From contig NZ_AQQV01000001.1 in the NCBI RefSeq assembly GCF_002088235.1, positions 992,001 to 1,056,000 on the forward strand: 64,000 nucleotides of DNA. Direction: 5' to 3'. The position numbers and the translations under genes are program-made. The notes below the pieces were generated by a model. That model did no database searches. It saw only the letters and a list, made by a program, of their open reading frames with translations, and was not told the origin of the DNA. This document shows positions 38,876 to 48,356 of the stretch, in pieces; the first letter of the stretch is position 1; the number at the start of each line of letters is the position of its first letter. The stretch comes from Oceanococcus atlanticus. Lineage in GTDB: Bacteria; Pseudomonadota; Gammaproteobacteria; Nevskiales; Oceanococcaceae.

Positions 38876-39433
38876 ATGTTCAACGCCGTCGCCTCGCGCA
38901 TCACCCAGATCATGCTGCTCAAGGCCGGTCCTCAGGACCTGCCCACCTCGCCCAGCTTGTTGCAGCTGGCCACCGCGCTGTTTCTGGCCACCGCCATTGC
39001 ACGCCTGCTGCTGGTCAGCGACCTGACCGTAGCCCTGGTCCAGTCCGCGCTCAGCATTGTCATCCTGGCGGTTTTCGTACGGGCGCTGCTCAACTGGAAA
39101 CGCACGCCAGAGCGTTTCGTGCAGACCATGACGGCGCTGTTCCTGACCAGCGCCGTCATCGGCCTGCTGCTGTTACTGCCGCTGGATGCCCTGCAGCCGC
39201 TGCTCAAGGCCCTGACCGAGAACCCCGACATCTCGCCGGAACAACTCGAAATCCCGGCCATGGCCATGTATGCCTGGGCCGGTCTGAGCATCTGGGGGCT
39301 GGTGATCAGCGCGCATATCTATCGCCACGCGCTGGACATCAGCTTCGGCTTTGGCGTGTGCGTGGCCCTGCTGTACGAGATCCTGCTGATCTTTATCGTC
39401 GGCTTCCTGTCCAGCCTGTTTGGCGGCGTCTAA
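38876..39433 (+). CDS. Hypothetical membrane protein, about five helices
   Basis: A 185-residue inner-membrane protein with hydrophobic segments at about residues 28-48, 50-70, 86-106, 128-146 and 155-180. The arrangement of short N-terminal soluble part and clustered helices resembles Yip1-like proteins, but I cannot assign a family. It is 3 bases upstream of mpl and is probably cotranscribed with mpl and pmbA. Confidence 0.8.
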   Translation: MFNAVASRITQIMLLKAGPQDLPTSPSLLQLATALFLATAIARLLLVSDLTVALVQSALSIVILAVFVRALLNWKRTPERFVQTMTALFLTSAVIGLLLLLPLDALQPLLKALTENPDISPEQLEIPAMAMYAWAGLSIWGLVISAHIYRHALDISFGFGVCVALLYEILLIFIVGFLSSLFGGV

Positions 39434-39436
39434 GCC

Positions 39437-40801
39437 ATGCACATTCACATACTCGGCATCTGCGGCACCTTCATGGCCGGCATTGCCGCACTGGCGCGCG
39501 AAGCCGGATATCGGGTCACCGGCTCGGATGCCGGTGCCTGGCCGCCCATGAGCACCCAGCTCGAAGCCCTGGGCATTGAGGTCATGCAGGGCTACAGTGC
39601 CGAACATCTGGAACCGGCGCCGGACATGGTCGTGGTCGGCAATGTCATCAGCCGGGGTAATCCGGCGATCGAGCACGTTCTGGACCGCGGCCTGCCCTAT
39701 GTCTCCGGCCCGCAATGGTTGGCCGAGCACCTGTTGCGCGATCGCTGGGTGCTGGCGGTGGCCGGCACCCACGGCAAAACCACCACCAGCAGCATGCTGG
39801 CCTGGATACTGGAAGACGCCAAACTCGATCCGGGCTTTCTGATCGGCGGCTTGCCGGGCAACTTCCCGGTCTCGGCGCGCATGGGCAGTGCACCGTTTTT
39901 CGTCATCGAAGCCGACGAATACGACACCGCCTTCTTCGACAAGCGCTCCAAGTTCGTGCATTACCGCCCACGGACCGCGATTCTGAACAATCTGGAGTTC
40001 GATCACGCCGACATTTTTGAGGATCTGTCCGCCATCGAGCGGCAGTTCCATCATCTGGTGCGCACGATTCCCGCCAGCGGCCAGATCATTGCCCCGGCCC
40101 AGGATGCTGCTTTACAGCGCGTGCTTCAGCAAGGCTGCTGGTCGCAGACCCAGTTCACCGGCGCGGCCGACGGCTGGCAGGTCCTGGCGCTGGCTGCCGA
40201 CTGGAGTGCCTTTCGTATCGTTCACGCCGGCGAGACCGTGGCCGAGGTGCACTGGTCGGTTCGCGGCGAACACAACGCCCACAACGCGCTTATGGCCTGT
40301 CTGGCCGCACGCCATGCCGGCGTCACCCCGGCGATCAGCGCCGAAGCATTGGGGCGCTTTGAAGGGGTCGCCCGTCGTCTCGATCTGAAGGGCGAGATTG
40401 ATGGAATACGCATCTACGACGACTTTGCCCACCACCCCACGGCGATCGAAAAAACCATCGCGGCGATCCCGCCCGCTGCCCGCAGCGGACGCCTGATCGT
40501 GGCTCTGGAGCCGCGCAGCAACTCGATGCGCGCCGGCGCGCATGCCGCGGCCCTGGGGCCGTCGCTGGCAGGCGCCGACAGCATTCATGTGCTGGCCCGA
40601 CCGGAACTGCCCTGGGACACCGCACGCCTGCATGAGGTGCTTGGTGACAAACTCCGCACACATGCCGATGTCAGCAGCCTGAGCGCTGCCCTGTGTCAGG
40701 ATGCCCGCCCTGGCGATGTCATCGTCCTCATGAGCAACGGCAGCTTCGATGGCCTGCCCGCCAGCCTGCCCACCGCATTGAAAAAGGCCCGTCACGCATG
40801 A
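39437..40801 (+). CDS. mpl: UDP-N-acetylmuramate:L-Ala-gamma-D-Glu-meso-DAP ligase
   Basis: A 454-residue Mur-ligase-family enzyme that recycles the cell-wall tripeptide by joining it to UDP-MurNAc. IHILGICGTFMAGIAALA at residues 3-20, VAGTHGKTTTSSMLAW near 110 (ATP loop), FVIEADEYDTAFFD near 155, EFDHADIFEDL near 192 and YDDFAHHPTAIE near 327, all typical of Mpl rather than MurC. Its stop overlaps the pmbA start (ATGA). Confidence 0.96.
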   Translation: MHIHILGICGTFMAGIAALAREAGYRVTGSDAGAWPPMSTQLEALGIEVMQGYSAEHLEPAPDMVVVGNVISRGNPAIEHVLDRGLPYVSGPQWLAEHLLRDRWVLAVAGTHGKTTTSSMLAWILEDAKLDPGFLIGGLPGNFPVSARMGSAPFFVIEADEYDTAFFDKRSKFVHYRPRTAILNNLEFDHADIFEDLSAIERQFHHLVRTIPASGQIIAPAQDAALQRVLQQGCWSQTQFTGAADGWQVLALAADWSAFRIVHAGETVAEVHWSVRGEHNAHNALMACLAARHAGVTPAISAEALGRFEGVARRLDLKGEIDGIRIYDDFAHHPTAIEKTIAAIPPAARSGRLIVALEPRSNSMRAGAHAAALGPSLAGADSIHVLARPELPWDTARLHEVLGDKLRTHADVSSLSAALCQDARPGDVIVLMSNGSFDGLPASLPTALKKARHA

Positions 40802-42162
40802 CTCAAGCATTGTCCACCACTGCCCTGGACCAGGACCTGCCAGACGAACAAAGCCTGTATGAGCTAGGCCAGCAGGCCCTGGACCACGCCCGCGCCTGTG
40901 GCTCCAGCGATGCGGTTGTGGCACTTGGCAGCAACTGCGGGCTGACCACATCCCTGCGCAACCGCGAACTGGAGTCGGTTGAGTTCCAGCGCGACAATGA
41001 TCTGGCGATCACCGTCTATTTCGGTCAGAAGCGCGGCCATGCCAACACCGGGGATCTGAAGCCCGGCTCCATCCGCGAGATTGTTGAAGCCGCCTGCACC
41101 ATCGCGCGCCATACCCAGGATGACGATGCCGCGGGCCTGCCTGAGCCGGAGCATCTGGCCAGCACACCGATGGACCTGGCGCTGGATCATCCGGCTGCCC
41201 TGTCGGTCAGCGCCAGCCGCGACTGGGCGCTGGCCTGCGAGGACGCCGCCTTCGCCGTCGACCCTCGCATCAGCAATTCCGAAGGCGCCAGCGTCAACGC
41301 CCACCGCAGCCGCGATGTGCTGATGAACAGCATCGGTTTTGCCGGCTGCCGCACGGCCACCGACTACAGCCTGTCGCTGGCCATCATCGCCAAATCCGAT
41401 AGCGACATGCAGCGCGACTACTGGTATGCCCGCGCCATGCAGGCCGATGCGCTGAGCCGCAGCGACGAAGTGGGCCGCACGGCGGCCGCACGCGCGCTCG
41501 GCCGGCTCGACCCACGCAAACTCAAAACCCAGCGTGCGCCGGTGGTGTTTCCGCCACAGCTAGCACGCGGCCTGATCGGCCACATGATCGGTGCAGCCAG
41601 TGGCAACGCGCTGTACCGCCGGGCCAGTTTCCTGCTGGAAAAACGCGACACCCAGCTGTTTCCCGACAACATCAGCATCGTGCAGAGACCGCATGTGCCA
41701 GGACGCTACGGCGCCGCCTGGTTTGATGCCGAAGGGGTGGCCACGCGCGAGCAGGCCATCATCCAAGACGGCTATCTGCGCAGCTGGCTACTGGGCAGCT
41801 ACTCGGCACGCAAGCTCGGGCTGAGCACCACCGGCAATGCTGGCGGGGTCAAAACTCTGGAAGTGTCGCCGACCACGGATCAGGACCAGGACGCCCTGCT
41901 GCGTGAACTGGGCTCAGGACTGCTGGTTACCGAACTGATGGGGCAAGGCGTCAACGGCAGCACTGGCGATTACTCGCGCGGCGCCGCCGGCATCTGGTAC
42001 GAAAACGGCGAACCCGCCTACCCGGTGGCCGGCATCACCATCGCCGGCAATCTGCTCGACATGTATCGCGCTGTCGGGGCCATCGGCAGCGACATCGACC
42101 CGGCGTCCGGCATTCTGTGCGGCTCAATCCTGGTGGACGGCATGACCATCGCCGGCGACTGA
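40798..42162 (+). CDS. pmbA: TldE/PmbA-family metalloprotease subunit
   Basis: A 454-residue PmbA (TldE) protein. Family members act with TldD as a heteromeric protease that matures microcins and degrades CcdA; PmbA itself lacks the HExxxH metal site, and none is seen here. Recognisable blocks: SNCGLTTSLRNRELESVEFQ near residue 43, ISNSEGASVN near 158, GAASGNALYRRASFL near 265 and GVNGSTGDYSRGAAGIWYENG near 385. tldD is not in the window. The ATG overlaps the mpl stop by 4 bases; the stop abuts the convergent L,D-transpeptidase gene. Confidence 0.94.
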   Translation: MTQALSTTALDQDLPDEQSLYELGQQALDHARACGSSDAVVALGSNCGLTTSLRNRELESVEFQRDNDLAITVYFGQKRGHANTGDLKPGSIREIVEAACTIARHTQDDDAAGLPEPEHLASTPMDLALDHPAALSVSASRDWALACEDAAFAVDPRISNSEGASVNAHRSRDVLMNSIGFAGCRTATDYSLSLAIIAKSDSDMQRDYWYARAMQADALSRSDEVGRTAAARALGRLDPRKLKTQRAPVVFPPQLARGLIGHMIGAASGNALYRRASFLLEKRDTQLFPDNISIVQRPHVPGRYGAAWFDAEGVATREQAIIQDGYLRSWLLGSYSARKLGLSTTGNAGGVKTLEVSPTTDQDQDALLRELGSGLLVTELMGQGVNGSTGDYSRGAAGIWYENGEPAYPVAGITIAGNLLDMYRAVGAIGSDIDPASGILCGSILVDGMTIAGD

Positions 42163-43758
42163 TCAGTTCGGCGCCGGCTCGCGCAGTGCACGCAGCACAC
42201 GCGCGTCGCGTTCATACACATCGGCGCGCTGATGCAGGCGCCCACCTTCATCCACCCAGGCGGTCCAGTACTGCAGATGCACCGGCACCGGCTTCGCCAG
42301 CGGCACCACCTTGTCCACCGGCTGCAGCGCGCTGTCTGGCCAGGCGGCATCCGTGCCGGTCAGCCAGGTGGCCAGATCGCGCGGCTTTTCCACCCGCACA
42401 CAGCCTGAACTCAGGGTGCGACGTGCCTGGGCAAACAGCTCGGGCGCCGAGGTGTCATGCAGGTATACGGCAAAGTCGTTGGGGAACATGAATTTGACCC
42501 GCCCCAGCGCATTGCTCGGACCAGGCCGCTGACGCAGGCGGTAGCCAAAGGTTTTGGGGCTGTAACGCCGCCAATCGACCTGGTTCAGCGGAATCTGTTT
42601 GTGCTGCTCGCCCCAGCCCGATAACACTTCGAAGCCCATGCGCTCGGCAAGCCCCGGATCGGCCTGAAACTTGGGCAGCAAATCATTCACCACAATCTTG
42701 TGTGGCGCTTCCCAGTAGGGGTTCATCACCAGGTAACGGATACGGTCGCTGAATACCGGCGTGCGACGGTACTCGCGCCCGACGATGACACGCATGCGCA
42801 AGGCCTCGCCCGGGGCATCAAAGGCGACCAGTTCGAAAGCCGGGATATTGACCTCGACACGGCGTGCGGCCAGCGCTTGCGGCATCCAGCGCCAGCGCTC
42901 CATATTGACCTCCAGCCGCTCAATCACCTGCTGCGGTGTCTGATTGAGCATCTGGCGTGTTTGCGGCCCCACCACAGCATCTACGTTCAGCCCGTATTCG
43001 GCCTGGAACGCGCGCACGGCTTGCGCGGTGTGCTCATCAAAGATGGCCGGCTCCGGCGCCAGCCCCAAGCGCTGACGCAAGGCCGCTACCGCGGCGCCCT
43101 GCTGACCCAATTCCAGCCACCGCCCATCCGGTATCGGCGCCACTGCGGGGGCTGTGGCACGCTCACGCCATTGTGCCAGCGCCGTCCTGAGGCGCTGATA
43201 GCGTGCATCCTGGGGGGCAAGCTGCGCGTACGCGGCCACCAACCGCCCCTCACCCAGCGCTGCCGACAACGCCGCCACCACGTCCGTACCCCGCATCTCG
43301 GCAAACCATTCCGCATCAATCGATGCAGGATTGACCCGCCCGGCAACCAGATGACTGGCAAACAGCAATGCGCCATCGGCCAGCAGCAATTCCGTATCCA
43401 CGGCCTGTCCCGGCTGACTCAGCGGTTGAGCCGTCAGCCGTGCAATCGCATCCAGGTGATAATCCTCGGCACGCAAACCGTGTGTGGTGGCACTGTCCAG
43501 CACCGCCAGCAGGTCGCGCCCGGCACGGCTCAGCCCGGCTCCGGACACCCACACCGGCTGGTACAGACGTTCAAGATAAAAGCGTTTGAGCGCCGCCGTG
43601 GCATGCAGCCGCTGGCCGCCTGCACTGGCCACGGCGCCCGGCGTCGAATTGACCAGACGCGCCCTCAGGCGCTGATCCAACCCCGCTTCTGCGGCCTGTA
43701 CGCCCAGGTTGAACAGGATGCCGACGAGCGCCAGCAGCACTTGAATTCGGACGGACAT
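42163..43758 (-). CDS. L,D-transpeptidase, YcbB/LdtD-like
   Basis: A 531-residue exported murein L,D-transpeptidase making 3-3 crosslinks. A signal segment (IQVLLALVGILFNLGVQAAEA) is followed by a YcbB-like scaffold, a peptidoglycan-binding repeat near 215-270 (LGQQGAAVAALRQRLG ... VGPQTRQMLNQ) and a YkuD catalytic domain with MNPYWEAPHKIV near 325 and LSSGCVRV containing the nucleophile Cys453. GGAGAGG precedes the ATG at 43758 and settles the start against an upstream frame extension that crosses the rho terminator. Confidence 0.93.
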   Translation of the reverse strand: MSVRIQVLLALVGILFNLGVQAAEAGLDQRLRARLVNSTPGAVASAGGQRLHATAALKRFYLERLYQPVWVSGAGLSRAGRDLLAVLDSATTHGLRAEDYHLDAIARLTAQPLSQPGQAVDTELLLADGALLFASHLVAGRVNPASIDAEWFAEMRGTDVVAALSAALGEGRLVAAYAQLAPQDARYQRLRTALAQWRERATAPAVAPIPDGRWLELGQQGAAVAALRQRLGLAPEPAIFDEHTAQAVRAFQAEYGLNVDAVVGPQTRQMLNQTPQQVIERLEVNMERWRWMPQALAARRVEVNIPAFELVAFDAPGEALRMRVIVGREYRRTPVFSDRIRYLVMNPYWEAPHKIVVNDLLPKFQADPGLAERMGFEVLSGWGEQHKQIPLNQVDWRRYSPKTFGYRLRQRPGPSNALGRVKFMFPNDFAVYLHDTSAPELFAQARRTLSSGCVRVEKPRDLATWLTGTDAAWPDSALQPVDKVVPLAKPVPVHLQYWTAWVDEGGRLHQRADVYERDARVLRALREPAPN

Positions 43759-43798
43759 GATCACCTCTCCTTGAGCTGGCGACTTTAGCACCAGCCAC

Positions 43799-43826
43799 AA
43801 AAAAGCCCGGGCTAGCCGGGCTTTTT
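43799..43826 (-). terminator. Rho-independent terminator of rho
   Basis: A GC-rich hairpin (AAGCCCGG/CCGGGCTT with 5-base loop) has A/T runs on both sides, so on the minus strand it ends in six T. It is 13 bases past the rho stop and upstream of the L,D-transpeptidase start. Confidence 0.88.
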
Positions 43827-43839
43827 CACGCACAAGAGC

Positions 43840-45564
43840 TTAGTTGCGCTTCATCGCGGCGAAGAAATCGCCGTTGTTCTTGGTCTGCTTCATGCGATCC
43901 AGCAGCAGCTCGATCGCTGCAACCTCGTCCATGGAATGCAAAAGCTTGCGCAGAATCCACACACTTTGCAGTTCGGTCGGATCGGTGATGAGCTCTTCGC
44001 GGCGGGTGCCCGAACGATTGATGTTGATCGCCGGGAAGATGCGTTTTTCGGCGATACGGCGATCCAGGTGCAACTCCATGTTGCCGGTGCCCTTGAACTC
44101 CTCGTAGATCACTTCGTCCATGCGCGAACCGGTGTCGACCAACGCCGTGGCGATGATGGTCAGACTGCCGCCTTCCTCGATGTTGCGCGCCGCGCCGAAG
44201 AAACGCTTGGGTTTCTGCAAGGCATTGGCATCCACACCACCGGACAGCACCTTGCCCGAAGACGGCGCCACCGTGTTGTAGGCACGCGCCAGACGGGTGA
44301 TGGAATCCAGCAGAATGACCACGTCACGCTTGTGCTCGACCAGACGTTTGGCTTTCTCGATGACCATTTCGGCCACCTGTACATGACGCTGGGCCGGCTG
44401 GTCGAAGGTTGAGGACAACACCTCGCCACGCACCGTGCGCTGCATGTCGGTGACTTCCTCGGGGCGCTCATCGATGAGCAACACCAGCAGGAAATGATCC
44501 GGGTAATTGCTCGCAATGCTCTGCGCGATGTTCTGCAGCAGCATGGTTTTACCCGCCTTGGGCGGCGCCACAATCAGGCCACGCTGACCACCGCCGATGG
44601 GCGAGCACAGGTCGACAATACGCGCGGTGATGTCTTCGGTCGAACCGTTGCCCTGCTCCATGCGAATGCGCTCATTCGGGAACAGCGGCGTGAGGTTTTC
44701 GAACGGCACCTTGCTGCGCGAATTCTCCGGCGGCTCGAAGTTGATCGAATCCACCTTGAGCAGCGCGAAGTAGCGCTCACCTTCCTTGGGCGGACGAATC
44801 GAGCCGGTGATGGTGTCGCCGGTACGCAGTGAGAAACGCCGGATCTGGCTCGGCGACACGTAGATGTCATCCGGGCCGGAATCGTAGGAATCATCCGTGT
44901 TGCGCAGGAAGCCGTAACCGTCGGACAGAATTTCCAGCACACCGGTGACATCGATCTGATGACCGACACGGGCAAAGCCTTTGAGCAGCTGGAAGACCAG
45001 ATCCTGCTTCTTGATCCGCGAGATGTTCTCGATCTGCAGTTCATGCGCAATCGTCAGCAGTTCTTCGCCGCGCTTGCGCTTGAGCTCTACCAGATCGATA
45101 ACCGGCAATTCTTCGTTGATGACATAACGCGGCTCGTTGCCGCCTCCGCCGCCACTGTTGCCGTTGCCATTGCCGTTACCACCACCGCCGCCACCGCGAT
45201 TGTTGCGGTTGTTGCGACGATTGCGACCACGCTGACGATTACCGCGACTGTTGTTGCCCCGGTCGTTATCGCCATCGTTGGCATCACCGCCACCGGAAGC
45301 CTGATTGCGCCCCTCGTTGCCCCCCTGATCCTCGGAACCGGCCGACGACGACGTGCTGCCACTGTCCGACGCAGCCGGTGCGGAATCACCGCCAGATGCG
45401 GAAGACTCTTTGCTGGCAGCGTCGTCTGGCGCGGCTTGCTTGGGCTTACGCGGCTTGCGCGCAGCTTTGGGTTTGGGCGCATCCGCAGATGCGTTTTCCG
45501 ACGCAGCGGAGCTTTCCGCCGGCGGCGCTGCCACCACGTCTTCAGGGGTTTCGTTCGACACCAT
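43840..45564 (-). CDS. rho: Transcription termination factor Rho with long disordered N-terminus
   Basis: A 574-residue Rho helicase. The standard protein starts at about residue 150: [17 protein letters not shown], then [13 protein letters not shown], the RNA-binding [23 protein letters not shown]-loop [30 protein letters not shown] and [13 protein letters not shown]. Before it are 147 low-complexity residues: Ala/Pro/Ser-rich, then acidic Ser/Gly, then an Arg-Gly-Asn tract at 101-144 ([19 protein letters not shown], then Gly-Asn repeats). E. coli Rho lacks this. ATG 45564 follows AGGA; the preceding TTG is less likely. It is 14 bases downstream of trxA. Confidence 0.96.
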   Translation of the reverse strand: MVSNETPEDVVAAPPAESSAASENASADAPKPKAARKPRKPKQAAPDDAASKESSASGGDSAPAASDSGSTSSSAGSEDQGGNEGRNQASGGGDANDGDNDRGNNSRGNRQRGRNRRNNRNNRGGGGGGNGNGNGNSGGGGGNEPRYVINEELPVIDLVELKRKRGEELLTIAHELQIENISRIKKQDLVFQLLKGFARVGHQIDVTGVLEILSDGYGFLRNTDDSYDSGPDDIYVSPSQIRRFSLRTGDTITGSIRPPKEGERYFALLKVDSINFEPPENSRSKVPFENLTPLFPNERIRMEQGNGSTEDITARIVDLCSPIGGGQRGLIVAPPKAGKTMLLQNIAQSIASNYPDHFLLVLLIDERPEEVTDMQRTVRGEVLSSTFDQPAQRHVQVAEMVIEKAKRLVEHKRDVVILLDSITRLARAYNTVAPSSGKVLSGGVDANALQKPKRFFGAARNIEEGGSLTIIATALVDTGSRMDEVIYEEFKGTGNMELHLDRRIAEKRIFPAININRSGTRREELITDPTELQSVWILRKLLHSMDEVAAIELLLDRMKQTKNNGDFFAAMKRN

Positions 45565-45578
45565 CAAATCCTGCGTAA

Positions 45579-45905
45579 TTAAATTGCGGAATCCACAAAT
45601 TGTGCGAGTTGCGCTTTGGACACCGCGCCAACCTGAGTACCCGCAACTTCACCGCCCTTGAACAACAGCAGCGTGGGAATCCCGCGCACGCCGAATTCAG
45701 CGGTCTTGTCCTGGTTCTCATCGATGTTCAGCTTGCCGATCTTCAGCTTGCCGGCATATTCCGGCGCCAACTCTTCGAGGATCGGCGCGATCATGCGGCA
45801 CGGGCCGCACCACTCCGCCCAGAAGTCCACCAGAACGGGGATCTCGGAGTTGACCACTTCCGCTTCAAAGTTTGCGTCAGTGAGTTTGACAATCTGGTCG
45901 CTCAT
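45579..45905 (-). CDS. trxA: Thioredoxin
   Basis: A 108-residue thioredoxin with the active site [15 protein letters not shown] at about residues 25-39 and the cis-Pro loop RGIPTLLLF near 73; close to E. coli TrxA in length and sequence. AAGGA lies 8 bases before the ATG at 45905, so this start is preferred to an ATG three codons upstream. It is directly upstream of rho; the trxA-rho order with divergent rhlB is a conserved gammaproteobacterial neighbourhood. Confidence 0.96.
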   Translation of the reverse strand: MSDQIVKLTDANFEAEVVNSEIPVLVDFWAEWCGPCRMIAPILEELAPEYAGKLKIGKLNIDENQDKTAEFGVRGIPTLLLFKGGEVAGTQVGAVSKAQLAQFVDSAI

Positions 45906-46242
45906 GTTGCTCATCCTTGTCAATAAGAATCTTGATGAATCAATGGATTAAGAACCACGGCATGGCATAAGGCGTGACGTGGAACTCAGGGTTTCCCGAC
46001 CTGCAAAAAAGGCCTGAGAGAGGTGGGAAAAGGAATCTCTTCAAGTCGATACCCGAACCTTCCATGCGGATTAAGCATCGGACGGAGAGGAACAGTGGTA
46101 TCGCCTGCTATGATTGCGAATGGCTTCGATCCATGTGCTCTGTTCAAGCACCGGGCGCGGTCATGCACCTGAGGCATGCGCGACGCGATTCGCGTTTCGG
46201 CTATTGTCGACCCAAACTTCCAACAAATGCAAGCACCTGAAA
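45906..46242. other. Divergent intergenic region between trxA and rhlB
   Basis: This 337-base gap has no supported gene: short frames on both strands lack ribosome sites, homology and plausible composition. It must contain the trxA and rhlB promoters and an rhlB leader. The best plus-strand candidate is described separately; I found no good minus-strand -35/-10 pair. Confidence 0.5.
46106..46114 (+). promoter_or_regulatory. Candidate extended -10 element for rhlB
   Basis: TGCTATGAT resembles the extended -10 TGnTATAAT (one mismatch in the hexamer). No good -35 is visible. It would give an rhlB leader of about 120 bases. Confidence 0.3.
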
Positions 46243-47541
46243 ATGACTAAACCGACCCATCTCACCGATGTCCGCCTAGACAGTCTCGACCTGCACCCGC
46301 AGCTCAAGTCTGGTCTGGCCGAGGTGGGCCTGGAATATTGCACCCCGATCCAGGCACAAACCCTGCCGATCGCGTTGTCGGGACGGAACGTCGCAGGTCA
46401 GGCTCAAACCGGTACGGGTAAGACCGCAGCCTTTCTCCTGGCGACCCTGAACCGCCTCATGCAAAGTCCGGGCCTTGAGGGACGCAAACCCAACCAGCCG
46501 CGCGCGCTGGTGGTCGCACCAACCCGTGAACTGGCCCAACAGATCGCCGCCGACGCCAAGCCGTTGTGCGAAAAAACCGGCATCAGTTACACCGTGGTTT
46601 ACGGCGGCACCGCCTATAAATCGCAGCAGCAGGCGGTCATTGACGGCGTCGATTTGCTGATCGGCACACCGGGCCGATTGATCGATTACCACAAGCAGCA
46701 CAACTACGATCTCAAAGCCCTGGAAGTGGCCGTACTGGATGAGGCCGATCGCATGTTCGACCTCGGCTTCATCAAAGACATCCGCTTTCTGTTCCGCCGC
46801 ATGCCCGCACCGGACAAGCGCCTCAACCTGCTGTTCTCGGCAACCTTGTCGCAGAAAGTCATGGAACTGGCCTACGAGCATCTGGGCGAGCCCGAATGGA
46901 TCAAGACCGAGAGCGACAGCGTGACTGCGGAAAAGGTGCGCGAACAGCTCTACCACGTCGAAAGCCGTGACAAGATCTGGCTGCTGCTGCATCTGCTCAA
47001 AACCCATGAGCCACACCGCACCATGCTGTTCGTCAACACCCGCCGCGCAGCCGAAGATGTCACCGACATGCTGGACCGCGCCGGCTACAAGGTTGGTGCG
47101 CTGTCAGGTGATGTACCGCAAAACAAGCGTGAGCGCCTGTTGCAGGATTTTCGCGACGACAAGCTGCCACTACTGGTGGCCACGGATGTGGCAGCGCGTG
47201 GCCTGCATGTGCCGCGAGTGAGTCATGTGATCAACTACGATCTGCCGCAGGATGCGGAGGATTACGTCCACCGTATTGGCCGTACCGCCCGTGCCGGCGA
47301 GGACGGTGACGCCATATCCTTCTGCTGCGAACGCTACGTCTATTCGCTGCCGGACATCGAGCAATACGTGGGCTACAAACTCAGCGCCGACCATCCGGAG
47401 CCAAGTTGGCTGACCCCGCAGGATCTGCCGCCCAGCAAGCGCAAAAAACGCTCCAGTGGCGGACCGGACAAATCTCGTTCAGGACGCGGCGGAGGACGTC
47501 ATCGCTCTTCGGGCGGTCGCCGCAGATCAAGCAACTCCTGA
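46243..47541 (+). CDS. rhlB: DEAD-box RNA helicase RhlB
   Basis: A 432-residue DEAD-box helicase; RhlB is the degradosome helicase in enterobacteria. Q-motif YCTPIQAQTLP near residue 30, AQTGTGKTAAF near 51, PTRELAQQI near 91, VLDEADRMFDLGFIKDIRFLFRRMP near 164-188 (RhlB-typical), SATLSQKV near 202, ARGLHVPRVSHVINYDLP near 320 and HRIGRTARAGEDG near 343. The C-terminal 30 residues are basic Ser/Gly/Arg-rich. ATG 46243 chosen because homology starts directly after it. Confidence 0.94.
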   Translation: MTKPTHLTDVRLDSLDLHPQLKSGLAEVGLEYCTPIQAQTLPIALSGRNVAGQAQTGTGKTAAFLLATLNRLMQSPGLEGRKPNQPRALVVAPTRELAQQIAADAKPLCEKTGISYTVVYGGTAYKSQQQAVIDGVDLLIGTPGRLIDYHKQHNYDLKALEVAVLDEADRMFDLGFIKDIRFLFRRMPAPDKRLNLLFSATLSQKVMELAYEHLGEPEWIKTESDSVTAEKVREQLYHVESRDKIWLLLHLLKTHEPHRTMLFVNTRRAAEDVTDMLDRAGYKVGALSGDVPQNKRERLLQDFRDDKLPLLVATDVAARGLHVPRVSHVINYDLPQDAEDYVHRIGRTARAGEDGDAISFCCERYVYSLPDIEQYVGYKLSADHPEPSWLTPQDLPPSKRKKRSSGGPDKSRSGRGGGRHRSSGGRRRSSNS

Positions 47542-47556
47542 ATCAGCCACTGCGGC

Positions 47557-48228
47557 TCAACGCGTACTCACGCTGATGTCACCCAGGCCGTGCACATGCG
47601 GCCAGTCACCAAACGGCTGACGGGCCGGCGTGGACGTATCCGGCGCAAGGATGCCGCACACCTGACTCACGCCGCCCGCAACAGCGCCGCGCAGCACGGC
47701 CTCGCTGTCGTCGACAAACAGACTGCGGGACAGATCGACATCACAATCCTGCGCAAAATCGGTCCAAAAGCTGGCGTCTTCCTTGGGCCGCCCCCAGCTG
47801 TGGGAGCTGTGCAAGCCCTCAAAGTACTCGTGAATCGGGCACTGGGACTGTTTCAGTGCCAACGCATCCGGGTGAGCATTGGTCACCAGTAACAAGCGCC
47901 GCCCGCTGGCGCGCACCTGCTGCAGAAAGTCCTGGGCCCCAGGCAGAAACCGGATCATGTCACGACACTCCTGCTTGAGCGCCACAATGTCCATCTCGAG
48001 CAGCTCGCTCCAGTGATCCAGGCAATACCACAGCAAACTGCCGCGTAATCCAATGAAATGCGGCATCAATGCCTGCATGGCCTGATCTGGCGCAAGACCA
48101 CGTGGTTTGCCCCAGGCCGCCGGCAAATGGGTCAGCCAGAAATAGTTGTCGAAGGCCAAATCCAGTACCGTGCCGTCCATATCCAGTAGCACGGTGTCGA
48201 TACGAGCCCAATCAAGCGCGTTACTCAT
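47557..48228 (-). CDS. yrfG: HAD-family GMP/IMP nucleotidase, YrfG-like
   Basis: A 223-residue HAD phosphatase. Motif I LLDMDGTVLDLAFDNYFW near residue 14-31, motif II LLLVTNAHPDAL near 112, motif III region GRPKEDASFW near 144 and motif IV LFVDDSEAVL near 165. The cap and length match YrfG, which dephosphorylates GMP and IMP. ATG at 48228 chosen since upstream residues lack homology and overlap the cysQ leader. Convergent with rhlB. Confidence 0.88.
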   Translation of the reverse strand: MSNALDWARIDTVLLDMDGTVLDLAFDNYFWLTHLPAAWGKPRGLAPDQAMQALMPHFIGLRGSLLWYCLDHWSELLEMDIVALKQECRDMIRFLPGAQDFLQQVRASGRRLLLVTNAHPDALALKQSQCPIHEYFEGLHSSHSWGRPKEDASFWTDFAQDCDVDLSRSLFVDDSEAVLRGAVAGGVSQVCGILAPDTSTPARQPFGDWPHVHGLGDISVSTR

Positions 48229-48356
48229 GCGCCTTATGCTACTCCGGCGGCCACAGCCCGTGCCATCTCGTCCCAATGGACCTATACGCAGTGGCAAGGT
48301 GTGAGAAGATCAGCGCCTTTCGCAACACAGTCACGCGCCGGCGGCGCGCAAAATAT

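Noticed and set aside
45087-45360. Repetitive G/N/R-coding tract in rho as a CRISPR-like or tandem repeat
   Set aside because: It is irregular codon-level low complexity within one coding frame, with no spacer-repeat pattern.
45974-46240. 88-codon frame upstream of rhlB on the plus strand, and an opposing 63-codon frame
   Set aside because: No ribosome site, no recognisable domain, and the region must hold the trxA and rhlB promoters.
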